64,000 nt of DNA from Ruminococcus flavefaciens (GTDB lineage: Bacteria > Bacillota > Clostridia > Oscillospirales > Ruminococcaceae), in NCBI GenBank assembly GCA_015067005.1, contig SVNH01000016.1:22130-86129 (forward strand), given 5' to 3'. How positions within the stretch are numbered: position 1 is the first letter of the stretch; each line of letters starts with the position of its first letter. A program made the position numbers and the translations under genes. Below, in pieces: positions 18,477-28,122 of the stretch. The notes under the pieces were generated by a model that searched no databases, was not told the origin of the DNA, and worked only from the letters and a program-made list of their open reading frames with translations.

Positions 18477-20840
18477 ATGAGCAAATTATCATTTGATGAA
18501 GCAAAAAAAGCGGCTTTGAATAAGTATTTCAGCCGCATGAACGATATGCAGCGCGAGGCGGTGTTCACAGTAAATGGACCTGTTCTCGTGCTTGCCGGAG
18601 CAGGCAGCGGCAAGACGACTGTAATCGTCAACCGTATCGCTAACATGATAAACTTCGGCAATGCATATAATGATGTCAGCCGCAGCGGAAGCGATGCCGA
18701 TATTGATTTTCTTACCGATTATGCAGAGGGCAGAACTGACGATTTTGATACCCTCAGAGATACCGTTGCTGTCGATCCGATAAAGCCGTGGAATATCCTT
18801 GCTATCACCTTCACTAATAAAGCTGCCGGAGAACTCAGGGAGAGGCTTTCCGCGATGCTTGGTGAAGACGGTATGAATATCAACGCTTCGACCTTCCACT
18901 CTGCCTGTGTTCGTATACTCCGCAGTGAAATAGGCGCACTCGGCTACGGACAGAGCTTCACTATCTATGATTCTGATGACAGCCAGAGACTTATCAAGAA
19001 TATCATGACTGATCTCGATATTTCCGAGAAACAGCTTGCCCCCCGTGCGATCCTCAGTGAGATAAGCTTTGCAAAGGACAAGATGATCTCGCCGGCTGAA
19101 ATGAAAGAGGATGCCGGTGCGGATTACCGCAAAAAGACTATTGCAAGAGTTTACCGCCGTTATCAGGAGAGAATGCTTGCTGCTAATGCGGTCGATTTTG
19201 ATGATATACTCTGCCTTACGGTCGAGCTTTTTGAGAAGTTCCCGGAGGTGCTTGAAAAATACAGAAAGCGCTATAAGTACATAATGGTCGATGAGTATCA
19301 GGATACTAACCATGTTCAGTTCAAGCTGGTATCTCTGCTTTCAGGCTCGCATAATAATATCTGCGTAGTTGGTGATGACGATCAGAGTATCTATAAATTC
19401 CGCGGTGCCAATATCGAGAACATTCTCGGCTTCGAGAATCAGTTTGCAGGTTCAAAGGTGATACGTCTTGAGCAGAATTACCGTTCAACTCAGAACATCC
19501 TTGATGCTGCAAATTCCGTTATTGCTAATAATCAGGGACGTAAAGCGAAGTCCCTCTGGACCAGCGGCGAAAAGGGCGATAAGATATACTGGTACAAGGC
19601 TGTTGACGAAAACGATGAGGCTAAATTCGTTGCTGATACTATCCTCAGCCGCTATCAGGAAAGCGGAAAGTATTCCGATTGTGCTGTACTTTACCGCATG
19701 AACGCTCAGTCGAACGTAATAGAGCGTACCCTCGTCCGCAGCGGCATCCCCTATAAGGTTTACGGCGGTATGCGATTCTTCGACCGCAAGGAGATCAAGG
19801 ACATCACTTCATATCTTGCATTTATCAACAATCCTAACGATATGCTCCGTTTCAGGAGGATAATCAACGAACCCAAGCGCGGTATCGGCGATTCAACGCT
19901 CGCTCTCATTGAGGACATAAGCCGTGATCTAAGGCTCTCACCTTATGATGTTCTGCGTACCTGTGATGAATATGCACCTCTTGCCAAGAAGACTTCGGCA
20001 CTGAAAAATGCGTATTCAATGTTCAGCTTCCTTACCGAAAAGTCTGAGGAGCTTCCGCTTGATGAATTCTTCGATGTTCTCCTTGATAAGACAGGTTATA
20101 TTGATTATCTGAAAACTCTTGAGAATCCGGATTCAAAGATAGAGAATGTTCAGGAACTGCGTTCCTCTATCGTACAGTATATGAACGAGGCCGAAGAGCC
20201 TGATCTAAGCGGATTCCTTGAGGAGGTCGCACTTTACTCCGAAGCAGACCGCGATAACTCGGTCGATGACCGCGTTACCCTCATGACAGTCCATTCTGCA
20301 AAGGGGCTTGAGTATGAGAATGTTTTTGTAATAGGTCTTGATGATGGTATCTTCCCGAGTTCAAGAAGCTTCGACAGCGAAGAGGATATGGAGGAAGAAA
20401 GAAGACTTGCTTATGTTGCAATAACCCGTGCTAAGAAACGTCTTTACCTGACGAATGCAAGTCAGCGTATGCTCTTCGGACAGACACAGCATAATGTGAC
20501 CTCACGCTTTATGCGCGAGATAGGCAGCGAACTTATCGAAAAGCACGATAATGCCGCAGCTATGAAGAACAAGCTGGTCAGCGATGAGAAGGCAGTTACT
20601 GCGGTACACTCTGCATCATTGCAGCAGCAGCTTGCAAGAAACAAACTTCATGCCGGAACTTCCGCTGCCAAAGCTGCGGTCACATATGAGGCGGGCGAAA
20701 GAGTTATGCACAATGTCTTTGGCGAAGGAACTGTGCTTTCAGTCAAGCCGATGTCCAACGATTCGATGCTTGAAATAGCTTTTGATAAAGTCGGAACAAA
20801 GAAGATCATGGCTAATTTTGCCAAGCTGAAAAAACTATGA
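18477..20840 (+). CDS. pcrA: ATP-dependent DNA helicase UvrD/PcrA
   Basis: This 787-residue superfamily 1A 3'-5' helicase works in repair and in removal of recombinase filaments. Visible motifs are Walker A GAGSGKT, Ia TFTNKAAGELR, II DEYQDTN, III GDDDQSIYKFRGA, IV QNYRS, V TVHSAKGLEY and VI VAITRAKKRL. The C-terminal Tudor-like segment VFGEGTVLSV is typical of PcrA. I choose ATG 18477 (TTGGAG upstream) rather than the ATG at 18414. An acidic insertion (about residues 62-100) follows motif I. pyk follows 37 bases later and may be cotranscribed. Confidence 0.95.
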   Translation: MSKLSFDEAKKAALNKYFSRMNDMQREAVFTVNGPVLVLAGAGSGKTTVIVNRIANMINFGNAYNDVSRSGSDADIDFLTDYAEGRTDDFDTLRDTVAVDPIKPWNILAITFTNKAAGELRERLSAMLGEDGMNINASTFHSACVRILRSEIGALGYGQSFTIYDSDDSQRLIKNIMTDLDISEKQLAPRAILSEISFAKDKMISPAEMKEDAGADYRKKTIARVYRRYQERMLAANAVDFDDILCLTVELFEKFPEVLEKYRKRYKYIMVDEYQDTNHVQFKLVSLLSGSHNNICVVGDDDQSIYKFRGANIENILGFENQFAGSKVIRLEQNYRSTQNILDAANSVIANNQGRKAKSLWTSGEKGDKIYWYKAVDENDEAKFVADTILSRYQESGKYSDCAVLYRMNAQSNVIERTLVRSGIPYKVYGGMRFFDRKEIKDITSYLAFINNPNDMLRFRRIINEPKRGIGDSTLALIEDISRDLRLSPYDVLRTCDEYAPLAKKTSALKNAYSMFSFLTEKSEELPLDEFFDVLLDKTGYIDYLKTLENPDSKIENVQELRSSIVQYMNEAEEPDLSGFLEEVALYSEADRDNSVDDRVTLMTVHSAKGLEYENVFVIGLDDGIFPSSRSFDSEEDMEEERRLAYVAITRAKKRLYLTNASQRMLFGQTQHNVTSRFMREIGSELIEKHDNAAAMKNKLVSDEKAVTAVHSASLQQQLARNKLHAGTSAAKAAVTYEAGERVMHNVFGEGTVLSVKPMSNDSMLEIAFDKVGTKKIMANFAKLKKL

Positions 20841-20877
20841 TTATTACCTTTATACATCTGCCAGAAGGAGAAGAATT

Positions 20878-22302
20878 ATGCGAAAGACTAAGATAGTATG
20901 CACGATAGGTCCTGCAACTGATGACGAAAATATTATGCGCGAGCTCATGCTCGCAGGTATGAACGTTGCGCGTTTCAATTTTTCACACGGCGATTATGAA
21001 ACTCATGAGAAGCGTTTCAGACAGATCGAACGTCTGAGAAAGGAACTTGATCTTCCGATAGCTACTCTTCTTGATACAAAAGGTCCTGAGATACGTCTGG
21101 GAAAATTCGTGGATGATAAGCCGGTCGAGATATTCGACGGCGATATATATACACTTACTACCGAGGATGTTCCGTGCACTGATAAGGTCGGAAGCATAAG
21201 CTTCAAGAAGCTTCCGCGTGATGTCAGCATGGGAACACGTATCCTGATAAATGACGGTGTTATAGAGCTTCTCGCTGAAAAAGTTACCGGAACTGATATT
21301 GTCTGCCGTGTTATCCACGGCGGTACACTCTCAAACAATAAGGGAATCAATGTTCCGGGAGTAAAGCTTTCCATGCCATACCTCAGCGAGAGAGATATGG
21401 ACGATCTTGAATTCGGCGCAAAAATGGGATTCGATTTCATTGCTGCAAGCTTTGTACGTTCGGCGGCTGATATAAACTATCTCAGAAAATTCACACAGAG
21501 CCTTGGATGGTTCGATGTGCGTATCATTGCAAAGATCGAGAATACAGACGGCGTTGAGAACATTGATGAGATACTCGAAGCGGCTGATGGTATCATGGTC
21601 GCAAGAGGTGATATGGGCGTTGAGATACCGTTCGAGCAGATACCGGCTATACAGAAGGACCTTATCCATAAGGGCTATAATGCCGGTAAACAGGTAGTTA
21701 CAGCTACTCAGATGCTGGAATCCATGATAACAAATCCGCGTCCGACAAGAGCAGAGATAACCGATGTCGCAAATGCTATTTACGACGGTACGAGCGCTAT
21801 CATGCTCTCAGGTGAGACTGCTGCCGGCGCTTATCCGGTCGAGACTGTAAAGACTATGGCTCTTATCGCAGAGACTACCGAGAACAATATCGACTATAAG
21901 GGACGCTTCTCGAAGCGCAGTTCAAATCCTGACGGAAATGTTGCTGAGGCTATCGCTCACGCCACTGTTACTACCGCTCATGACCTCGATGCAAGAGCTA
22001 TCATAACAGTATCTCTTGGCGGACAGACTGCAAGACTTATCTCAAAATACCGTCCGCTCTGCCCGATAATCAGCTGTACTATGAGCGAGGTCGTTTGCAG
22101 GCAGATGAATATGAGCTGGGGCGTTATCCCGTTCATCATTGATGAAAAGACCAGCACAGACGAGCTGTTTGCAGCAGCTGTTGAGGCAGCCGAATCGCAC
22201 AGACTTGTCGAGGACGGTGACCTTGTTGCTATTACAGCAGGCGTACCGCTTGGCGTTTCCGGTACTACTAACCTTATGAAGGTCGAGAAGATCGGAGTAT
22301 GA
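20878..22302 (+). CDS. pyk: Pyruvate kinase
   Basis: It converts phosphoenolpyruvate and ADP to pyruvate and ATP, the last step of glycolysis. The 474-residue length is that of the short form without the extra PEP-utiliser C-terminal domain. Motifs are CTIGPA, NVARFNFSHG, LDTKGPEIR, the active-site Lys in IIAKIEN, ARGDMGVE and the family signature ending PRPTRAE. GAAGGAGAAG precedes the ATG. A terminator shared with metY follows. Confidence 0.97.
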   Translation: MRKTKIVCTIGPATDDENIMRELMLAGMNVARFNFSHGDYETHEKRFRQIERLRKELDLPIATLLDTKGPEIRLGKFVDDKPVEIFDGDIYTLTTEDVPCTDKVGSISFKKLPRDVSMGTRILINDGVIELLAEKVTGTDIVCRVIHGGTLSNNKGINVPGVKLSMPYLSERDMDDLEFGAKMGFDFIAASFVRSAADINYLRKFTQSLGWFDVRIIAKIENTDGVENIDEILEAADGIMVARGDMGVEIPFEQIPAIQKDLIHKGYNAGKQVVTATQMLESMITNPRPTRAEITDVANAIYDGTSAIMLSGETAAGAYPVETVKTMALIAETTENNIDYKGRFSKRSSNPDGNVAEAIAHATVTTAHDLDARAIITVSLGGQTARLISKYRPLCPIISCTMSEVVCRQMNMSWGVIPFIIDEKTSTDELFAAAVEAAESHRLVEDGDLVAITAGVPLGVSGTTNLMKVEKIGV

Positions 22303-22313
22303 TCATATAAAGA

Positions 22314-22341
22314 AAAAAGCACCCCGAAGGGGTGCTTCTTA
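22314..22341. terminator. Bidirectional terminator between pyk and metY
   Basis: AAGCACCCC gaa GGGGTGCTT. On the minus strand it is followed by TTTTTTC, so it works best for metY; on the plus strand the tail is CTTAA. Confidence 0.85.
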
Positions 22342-22356
22342 ATATTCATAAGCGGT

Positions 22357-23622
22357 TCAGATATTAGCAAATGCCTGCTTGAGGTCATCGAGAATATCGT
22401 CGATGTTTTCAAGACCAACTGAAAGTCGGATAAGACCGCCGTTGATACCTGCGGCTGCAAGCTGTTCATCAGTAAGCTGACGGTGTGTAGCACTTGCCGG
22501 GTGGAGTACGCAGGTACGGATGTCAGCAACATGAACTTCGTTTGAAGCGAGCTTGAGAGAATCCATGAACTTGACAGCTGTATTTTTTCCGCCCTTGATA
22601 ACGAATGAGATAACGCCTGCACATCCGTTAGGAAGGTACTTCTGAGCGAGCTCGTGATATTCATTGCTCTTAAGTCCAGGATAGTTTACTGATTCAACCT
22701 TGTCATTAGCTTCGAGGAACTGAGCAACAGTCATAGCATTCTGAGTATGGCGCTCCATACGTATCGGGAGAGTTTCAAGACCGAGATTGAGATAGAATGC
22801 AGACTGTGCTGAAGGATAGCAGCCGAAGTCTCTCATAAGCTGCATTCTTGCCTTGATTATGTAAGCAGCCTTGCCGTAGGTCTTGCTGTAAATTGTACCG
22901 TGATAGCTTTCATCAGGCTCTGTGAATTCAGGGAAATTGCCGTTAGTCCAGTCGAAGTTGCCTGAATCAACGATAACGCCGCCGCCCTGAACTGCATGAC
23001 CGTCCATGTACTTTGTAGTTGAGTGGATAACGATGTCAGCGCCGAACTCAAAAGGCCTGCAAAGGAAAGGGGTCGGGAAAGTATTATCAATGATGAGCGG
23101 AACCTTGTGAGCGTGAGCGATCTTTGCGAACTTTTCAATATCGAATACTGAAAGAGCCGGATTAGCGAGAGTTTCGCCGAAAACAGCCTTTGTGTTCGGC
23201 TTGAAAGCGGCATTTATCTCATCTTCAGAAGCATCAGCGTCAACGAAAATGCACTCGATACCAAGCTTTTTGAGTGTATAAGCGAAGAGGTTTACAGTGC
23301 CGCCATAGATAGTAGCGGCAGAAATGAAGCTGTCACCAGTCTTTAAGATATTGAGAAGTGAAAGGAGTGAAGCAGCCTGTCCGCTTGAAGTGCACATAGC
23401 GCCGATACCGCCCTCGAGAGCTGCGATCTTGTCTTCGACAGCCATAACGGTAGGATTCTCAAAGCGGGAATAGATAAGGCTCTTGGTAGGATCATCGAAA
23501 ACTGCTGCCACATCATCTGTTGAATCGTAAACATAGGTCGTGCTTTGTACGATAGGTACTACTCTTGGTTCAGTGTTTTTAGGGGTATAGCCTGCGTGCA
23601 GGCACTGTGTCTCGATCTTCAT
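22357..23622 (-). CDS. metY: O-acetylhomoserine sulfhydrylase / aminocarboxypropyltransferase
   Basis: This PLP enzyme makes homocysteine (or methionine) from O-acetylhomoserine and sulfide (or methanethiol). The 421-residue length is typical of MetY. It shows TQCLHAGY, the YSRFENPTVMAVEDKIAALE segment, SSGQAA, the cofactor aspartate in IIDNTFPTPF and the PLP lysine in HSTTKYMDGH. GGAGG precedes the start. It is monocistronic with its own promoter. With cysK further along the window it gives two routes for sulfide assimilation. Confidence 0.93.
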   Translation of the reverse strand: MKIETQCLHAGYTPKNTEPRVVPIVQSTTYVYDSTDDVAAVFDDPTKSLIYSRFENPTVMAVEDKIAALEGGIGAMCTSSGQAASLLSLLNILKTGDSFISAATIYGGTVNLFAYTLKKLGIECIFVDADASEDEINAAFKPNTKAVFGETLANPALSVFDIEKFAKIAHAHKVPLIIDNTFPTPFLCRPFEFGADIVIHSTTKYMDGHAVQGGGVIVDSGNFDWTNGNFPEFTEPDESYHGTIYSKTYGKAAYIIKARMQLMRDFGCYPSAQSAFYLNLGLETLPIRMERHTQNAMTVAQFLEANDKVESVNYPGLKSNEYHELAQKYLPNGCAGVISFVIKGGKNTAVKFMDSLKLASNEVHVADIRTCVLHPASATHRQLTDEQLAAAGINGGLIRLSVGLENIDDILDDLKQAFANI

Positions 23623-23687
23623 TTTCAGACCTCCGGTTATTTATTTGCACCGTGTGATCGGTACATAATTATAGTGTATACTCATAT

Positions 23688-23715
23688 ATTATATCACATT
23701 ACTCGGAATTGTCAA
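23688..23715 (-). promoter_or_regulatory. metY promoter
   Basis: Minus strand TTGACA (23710-23715), 16-bp spacer, TATAAT (23688-23693). Confidence 0.85.
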
Positions 23716-23773
23716 GAGCATAAACAAATAAAAGCAGAAAAATCTTAATTTGGTACGGCTGTGAGCAAGGGTA

Positions 23774-23802
23774 TTGACAAACTGATGTATATAGTGTATA
23801 AT
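23774..23802 (+). promoter_or_regulatory. valS promoter
   Basis: TTGACA, 17-bp spacer, TATAAT, directly upstream of the T-box leader. Confidence 0.9.
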
Positions 23803-23811
23803 ATAAGCATA

Positions 23812-24081
23812 TTTTAAAGACTGAGACGAAGAGGAGTAGTAACGGTATTGATTTTCAGAGAACCGCCGGCTGGTGAAAGGCGGTATGAGAGCCGATATGA
23901 AGTAGCTTCCGAGTCCTGTGGGTGAACCGCAGGGGGGACCTTGCAAAGTAGTCTGCGGCGTGACCTCACGTTACAGGGGAAGAGGTTTTGTGACCTCGCA
24001 GAGTGCGGACAGTTTTGTCCGAATTCAGGTGGTAACACGGACTTAGTTCGCCCTGAGCCTTAACGGCTTGGGGCGATTTTT
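23812..24081 (+). promoter_or_regulatory. T-box riboswitch, valine specifier
   Basis: This leader senses uncharged tRNA-Val and controls valS by antitermination. Stem I pairs GACT and GAAG (23819-23832) with CTTC and AGTC (23906-23914). Directly 5' of the closing strand lies the specifier codon GTA (23902-23904), a valine codon. The T-box sequence CAGGTGGTAACACGG (24026-24040) forms the antiterminator bulge. The competing terminator is TCGCCCTGAGCC / GGCTTGGGGCGA (24048-24076) followed by TTTTT. Placement before valS agrees with the specifier. Confidence 0.92.
24048..24081 (+). terminator. Terminator arm of the valS T-box
   Basis: Imperfect 12-bp stem ending in ATTTTT; mutually exclusive with the T-box antiterminator. 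Confidence 0.88.
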
Positions 24082-24184
24082 AATTCGGAATTAATGTGTC
24101 GCCTTACGGCGAATATTTGAATTTTTGATCTGTGCCCTAAAGGGCACACCGTAATTCCTGATTCCGGACTCCGAACTCCGAATT
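24082..24184. repeat. Palindromic intergenic element with terminal inverted repeats
   Basis: AATTCGGA (24082-24089) is matched in inverse orientation by TCCGAATT (24177-24184). Inside are two hairpins, TCGCC ttac GGCGA (24099-24112) and TGTGCCCT aa AGGGCACA (24131-24148). It sits between the T-box terminator and the valS ribosome site and would be transcribed. Confidence 0.65.
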
Positions 24185-24209
24185 TTAACTGACTGAAAGG
24201 AAGATCATA

Positions 24210-26828
24210 ATGGCAAAAGAACTTGCAAAGGCTTATAATCCTAAAGATTTCGAGGACAGGATCTATGCAGCATGGAACGATAAGGGCTGCTTCCGCGCAG
24301 AGGCTGATCCAAAGAAAACACCTTACACAATAGTTATCCCTCCTCCGAACATTACCGGACAGCTTCACATGGGACACGCTCTCGATGAAACTCTTCAGGA
24401 CATTCTTATCCGCTGGAAGAGAATGAGCGGTTACAGCGCACTCTGGCTTCCGGGCACAGATCACGCCGCTATCGCTACTGAGGCTAAGATAGTTGAGGCT
24501 ATGCGTAAGGAAGGCATTACAAAGGAAGATCTCGGACGTGAGGGCTTCATGAAACGTGCCTGGGAGTGGAAGAAGCAGTACGGCGGACGTATCGTTGAAC
24601 AGCTCAAAAAGCTCGGTTCTTCCTGCGACTGGTCAAGAGAGCGCTTCACAATGGACGAGGGCTGTTCTAAGGCAGTCAAGGAAGTATTTGTAAAATACTA
24701 CGAAAAAGGACTTATCTACCGCGGTGAGCGTATCATCAACTGGTGTCCTAAATGTAAGACTTCACTTTCTGATGCTGAGGTAACATATGAGGATCAGGCT
24801 GGTCATTTCTGGCACCTCCGCTATAAGATAAAGGACAGCGACGGCTATCTTGAACTCGCAACAACACGTCCTGAGACACTTCTCGGTGATACTGCTGTTG
24901 CAGTAAATCCGAAGGACGAAAGATACACCGACCTCGTTGGCAAGACAGTCATCCTTCCTATCGTACACCGTGAGATCCCGATAGTTGCTGACGATTACGT
25001 TGAAATGGACTTCGGAACAGGCGTTGTTAAGATCACTCCTGCACACGATCCTAACGACTTTGAGGTAGGTCTCCGCCATAATCTCCCTGTTATCAACGTT
25101 ATGAACGATGACGCTACTATCGTTGACGACTACCCGGCTTATGCAGGTATGGACAGATATACCGCAAGAGAGAAGATAGTTGAGGATCTTGAAAAGGAAG
25201 GTGCTCTCGTTAAGATCGAGGAATACAGCCACAATGTAGGTACCTGCTACCGCTGCGGTACAACAGTTGAGCCGAAGGTTTCAACACAGTGGTTCGTAAA
25301 GATGAAGCCTCTCGCAGAGCCTGCAATAAAGGCAGTCAAGGAAGGCGATACAAAGTTCGTACCTGAGCGCTTTGACAAGATATATTTCCACTGGCTCGAA
25401 AATATCAAGGACTGGTGTATCTCGCGTCAGATCTGGTGGGGACATCAGATACCTGCATTCTACTGCGATGAATGCGGCGAAATGGTGGTAACAAAGGAGA
25501 GCAGTGCAGTTTGTCCTAAGTGCGGAAAGCCGATGAGACAGGATCCGGATACTCTCGATACATGGTTCAGCTCGGCACTCTGGCCGTTTTCAACTCTTGG
25601 CTGGCCTGAGAAGACTGCCGACCTTGATTACTTCTATCCGACAAATACTCTCGTAACCGGCTATGACATCATTTTCTTCTGGGTAATCAGAATGATGTTC
25701 AGCGGACTTGAGAATATGGGCAAAGTACCTTTTGACACCGTTCTTATACACGGACTTGTCCGCGATTCTCAGGGACGCAAGATGTCCAAATCGCTCGGAA
25801 ACGGTATTGATCCGCTTGAGGTCATCAACGAGTACGGTGCTGATGCGCTCAGATTCATGCTCGCAACAGGCAACTCTCCCGGAAACGATATGCGTTACAT
25901 CGACGATAAGGTAAAGGCTGCACGTAACTTTGCAAATAAGCTCTGGAACGCTTCACGCTTCATAATGATGAATCTCCCTGAGGACTTCGAGTTCAAGGGA
26001 CTTCCTGAGGATATGGAACTTGAGGATAAATGGCTCGTAAACAAATTCAATCAGCTTGCAAAGGAAGTCGGCGAGAACCTCGACAAGTACGAACTCGGCG
26101 TTGCTTCACAGAAGATATACGATTTCATCTGGGATGTTTACTGCGACTGGTATATCGAGCTTACAAAGCCGAGAATACAGGCTGGCGGAGAGACTATGGC
26201 AAAGGCTCAGGCTGTACTCGTATGGGCAATGCGCGGTATGCTGAAGCTTCTTCATCCGTTCATGCCGTTCATCACTGAGGAGATCTGGCAGGTGCTCAAC
26301 AATGAGAAGTCAATGATAATCCTCGAAACTTATCCGACCTATGACAGCGCTATCGACTACTCAGCTGAGGAGAAGGATTTCGAGAAGATAATTTCCGCGA
26401 TCAAGGCTGTTCGTAACGTTCGTACAGAAATGAACGTACCGCCGTCGGTAAAGGCAAAGCTTCTTATTGAGACTGCCGACAAGGCACTCTTCGACAGCTG
26501 CGGATTATTCTTCGAGAAGCTTGCATCTGCTTCATCAGTTGAAACAGGCGAGAGCCTTGCACACGATAACTGCGCTAATGCCGTTACCGATTCGGCGCGT
26601 ATCTTCATTCCTATGGACGAACTCGTTGACAAGGAGAAGGAGATAGCACGTCTCGAAAAGGAGAAGGCAAAGGTTCAGAAGGATATAGACTTCCTCAGCG
26701 GAAAACTTAATAATCAGGGCTTTATTGCGAAGGCTCCGGCACAGCTTATCGAGGCTGAAAAGGCAAAGCTTGCAAAGGCTCAGGAGAAAATGGCTAAGAT
26801 AGAGCAGTCGATAGCTGCTTTCAAGTAA
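24210..26828 (+). CDS. valS: Valyl-tRNA synthetase
   Basis: This 872-residue class I synthetase charges tRNA-Val. The HIGH-type motif is in NITGQLHMGHAL and the KMSKS motif in GRKMSKSLGNGIDP. The editing domain (TTRPETLLGDTAVAV) and a C-terminal coiled coil (about residues 808-872, Glu/Lys/Ala-rich) typical of ValRS are present. Zinc-binding pairs CPKC and CDEC are visible. AAAGGAAG precedes the ATG. It is regulated by the Val T-box, and probably read into the following small genes. Confidence 0.97.
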   Translation: MAKELAKAYNPKDFEDRIYAAWNDKGCFRAEADPKKTPYTIVIPPPNITGQLHMGHALDETLQDILIRWKRMSGYSALWLPGTDHAAIATEAKIVEAMRKEGITKEDLGREGFMKRAWEWKKQYGGRIVEQLKKLGSSCDWSRERFTMDEGCSKAVKEVFVKYYEKGLIYRGERIINWCPKCKTSLSDAEVTYEDQAGHFWHLRYKIKDSDGYLELATTRPETLLGDTAVAVNPKDERYTDLVGKTVILPIVHREIPIVADDYVEMDFGTGVVKITPAHDPNDFEVGLRHNLPVINVMNDDATIVDDYPAYAGMDRYTAREKIVEDLEKEGALVKIEEYSHNVGTCYRCGTTVEPKVSTQWFVKMKPLAEPAIKAVKEGDTKFVPERFDKIYFHWLENIKDWCISRQIWWGHQIPAFYCDECGEMVVTKESSAVCPKCGKPMRQDPDTLDTWFSSALWPFSTLGWPEKTADLDYFYPTNTLVTGYDIIFFWVIRMMFSGLENMGKVPFDTVLIHGLVRDSQGRKMSKSLGNGIDPLEVINEYGADALRFMLATGNSPGNDMRYIDDKVKAARNFANKLWNASRFIMMNLPEDFEFKGLPEDMELEDKWLVNKFNQLAKEVGENLDKYELGVASQKIYDFIWDVYCDWYIELTKPRIQAGGETMAKAQAVLVWAMRGMLKLLHPFMPFITEEIWQVLNNEKSMIILETYPTYDSAIDYSAEEKDFEKIISAIKAVRNVRTEMNVPPSVKAKLLIETADKALFDSCGLFFEKLASASSVETGESLAHDNCANAVTDSARIFIPMDELVDKEKEIARLEKEKAKVQKDIDFLSGKLNNQGFIAKAPAQLIEAEKAKLAKAQEKMAKIEQSIAAFK

Positions 26829-26836
26829 TATTGCAG

Positions 26837-26858
26837 GGGACGGCGTGAAGTCCGTCCC
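26837..26858 (+). other. Hairpin after valS
   Basis: GGGACGG / CCGTCCC stem with an 8-base loop and no T run; it may be an RNA processing or attenuation hairpin before the next gene. Confidence 0.5.
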
Positions 26859-26875
26859 GCATTACACATATTGAT

Positions 26876-27226
26876 ATGAGAAACAGAATATTTTCATATG
26901 TCTCGGAGCAGTACGGCACTGAGCCGGAATACCTCTGGGCAAAAACTCCCGATGCTGCCGTTATCAGGCACAATGGAAACCGTAAATGGTACGGCATAAT
27001 TATGAATGTACCCCGGAAAACAATCGGGCTCTCCGGAGATGAACACATCGACATACTGAACGTGAAGTGTACTCCTGCGGTAAGGGAGATACTCACCGGC
27101 GAGGGAAAGGCTTTTCCGGCTTATCACATGAACAAACAGCACTGGATAAGCCTTCCGCTGGACGGTTCACTTGAATTGGAAACGATATTTTCGCTTATTG
27201 ACGAGAGTTATCAACTTACGGAATGA
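26876..27226 (+). CDS. MmcQ/YjbR family DNA-binding-like protein
   Basis: This 116-residue protein has the CyaY-like YjbR fold signature: a 'W-x-G-I' type strand (KWYGIIMNV), DILNVKCTP, and the C-terminal HMNKQHWISLPLDGS typical of the family. Its function is poorly known; a DNA-binding role is proposed for MmcQ. No clear ribosome site precedes the ATG, so translation may depend on valS readthrough. It is 8 bases before the next gene. Confidence 0.8.
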   Translation: MRNRIFSYVSEQYGTEPEYLWAKTPDAAVIRHNGNRKWYGIIMNVPRKTIGLSGDEHIDILNVKCTPAVREILTGEGKAFPAYHMNKQHWISLPLDGSLELETIFSLIDESYQLTE

Positions 27227-27234
27227 GGTGACCT

Positions 27235-27765
27235 ATGAGCAGATTTGTTGTTCCGACTATCGAAACAGAGCGCCTTATCCTGCGCCCTCTTACCGTTGAT
27301 GATGCGGAAGCAGTTTTTGAATGGACAGGCGATGAGCGTGTAGCGGAATACATGATATGGTCAACTCACCCGGATGTTTCAATGACCAAGATGTGGCTGG
27401 AAAGTCTTAAAACACTTGAAAATGAGTATCTGCGGGGATTTGTACGCAAGTCTGACGGTAAACTTATAGGTTCAGGCAGCATACGCTTCCGGACTGACGA
27501 GCAGAGGTGGAGCTTTGGCTACAATATCCGCTTTGACTGCTGGAATATGGGCTACACGACAGAAGCGACGCTCCGTATGCTGGACTATGTCCGTGAAAAG
27601 CACGGCGCAAGGCGTTTTGTAGCCGAACACGCTGTTGACAATCCGGCTTCCGGCAGAGTTATCGGGAAATGCGGACTGCACTTCGTCGGATACGGCGAGT
27701 TTTCGAGCTTTGACGGCACAAAGACTTTCAGATCAAAGATATATGAATTGAACGAAGGTGAATGA
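27235..27765 (+). CDS. GNAT acetyltransferase, RimJ/RimL-like
   Basis: The 176-residue protein begins with TIETERLILRPLTVDDA, the hallmark of ribosomal-protein/peptide N-acetyltransferases. It also has GYNIRFDCWNMGYTTEA as acetyl-CoA motif A and VDNPASGRVIGKCGL as motif B. GAGGTGACC precedes the start. The acceptor is unknown. It is followed with one base gap by the Dabb-domain gene. Confidence 0.87.
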   Translation: MSRFVVPTIETERLILRPLTVDDAEAVFEWTGDERVAEYMIWSTHPDVSMTKMWLESLKTLENEYLRGFVRKSDGKLIGSGSIRFRTDEQRWSFGYNIRFDCWNMGYTTEATLRMLDYVREKHGARRFVAEHAVDNPASGRVIGKCGLHFVGYGEFSSFDGTKTFRSKIYELNEGE

Positions 27766-27766
27766 A

Positions 27767-28069
27767 ATGATTAAGCATATAGTAATGTTCAAGCTTAAAG
27801 AGGCTGAAGGACGCAGCGAATACGAGAACGCGCTTGAGGCAAAGAAACGTTTCGATAACGTTATAGCAAACGTGAAGGAGCTCAAAAAGGGAGAGGTAGT
27901 CATCAACTCAAAGGATGCTCCCGAGAGCAACTACACTATCTCACTGCTGTGCGATTTTGAGACTATTGCCGACCTCAACGCATATCAGGTGCATCCGGCT
28001 CATGTTGAGTTCGGAAAATTCATCGGCACAGTCAAGACAGACCGTGCCTGCATTGATTACGAATATTGA
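27767..28069 (+). CDS. Dabb (stress-responsive alpha/beta barrel) domain protein
   Basis: 100 residues from ATG 27767 (GAAGGTG upstream; a GTG nine bases earlier is possible). The start MIKHIVMFKLKE and the later YQVHPAHVEF are the conserved strand and His segments of the dimeric Dabb fold. Family members act in stress or in small-molecule binding; the role here is not known. It is the last gene of the likely valS transcript. Confidence 0.85.
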   Translation: MIKHIVMFKLKEAEGRSEYENALEAKKRFDNVIANVKELKKGEVVINSKDAPESNYTISLLCDFETIADLNAYQVHPAHVEFGKFIGTVKTDRACIDYEY

Positions 28070-28122
28070 TAGATCACTGTATAGGATCTTACCAGCATAA
28101 TACAGAAGGAGCGTGATATGAA

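Noticed and set aside
18489..19313. 274-codon minus-strand ORF inside pcrA
   Set aside because: Antisense shadow; pcrA motifs are intact on the plus strand.
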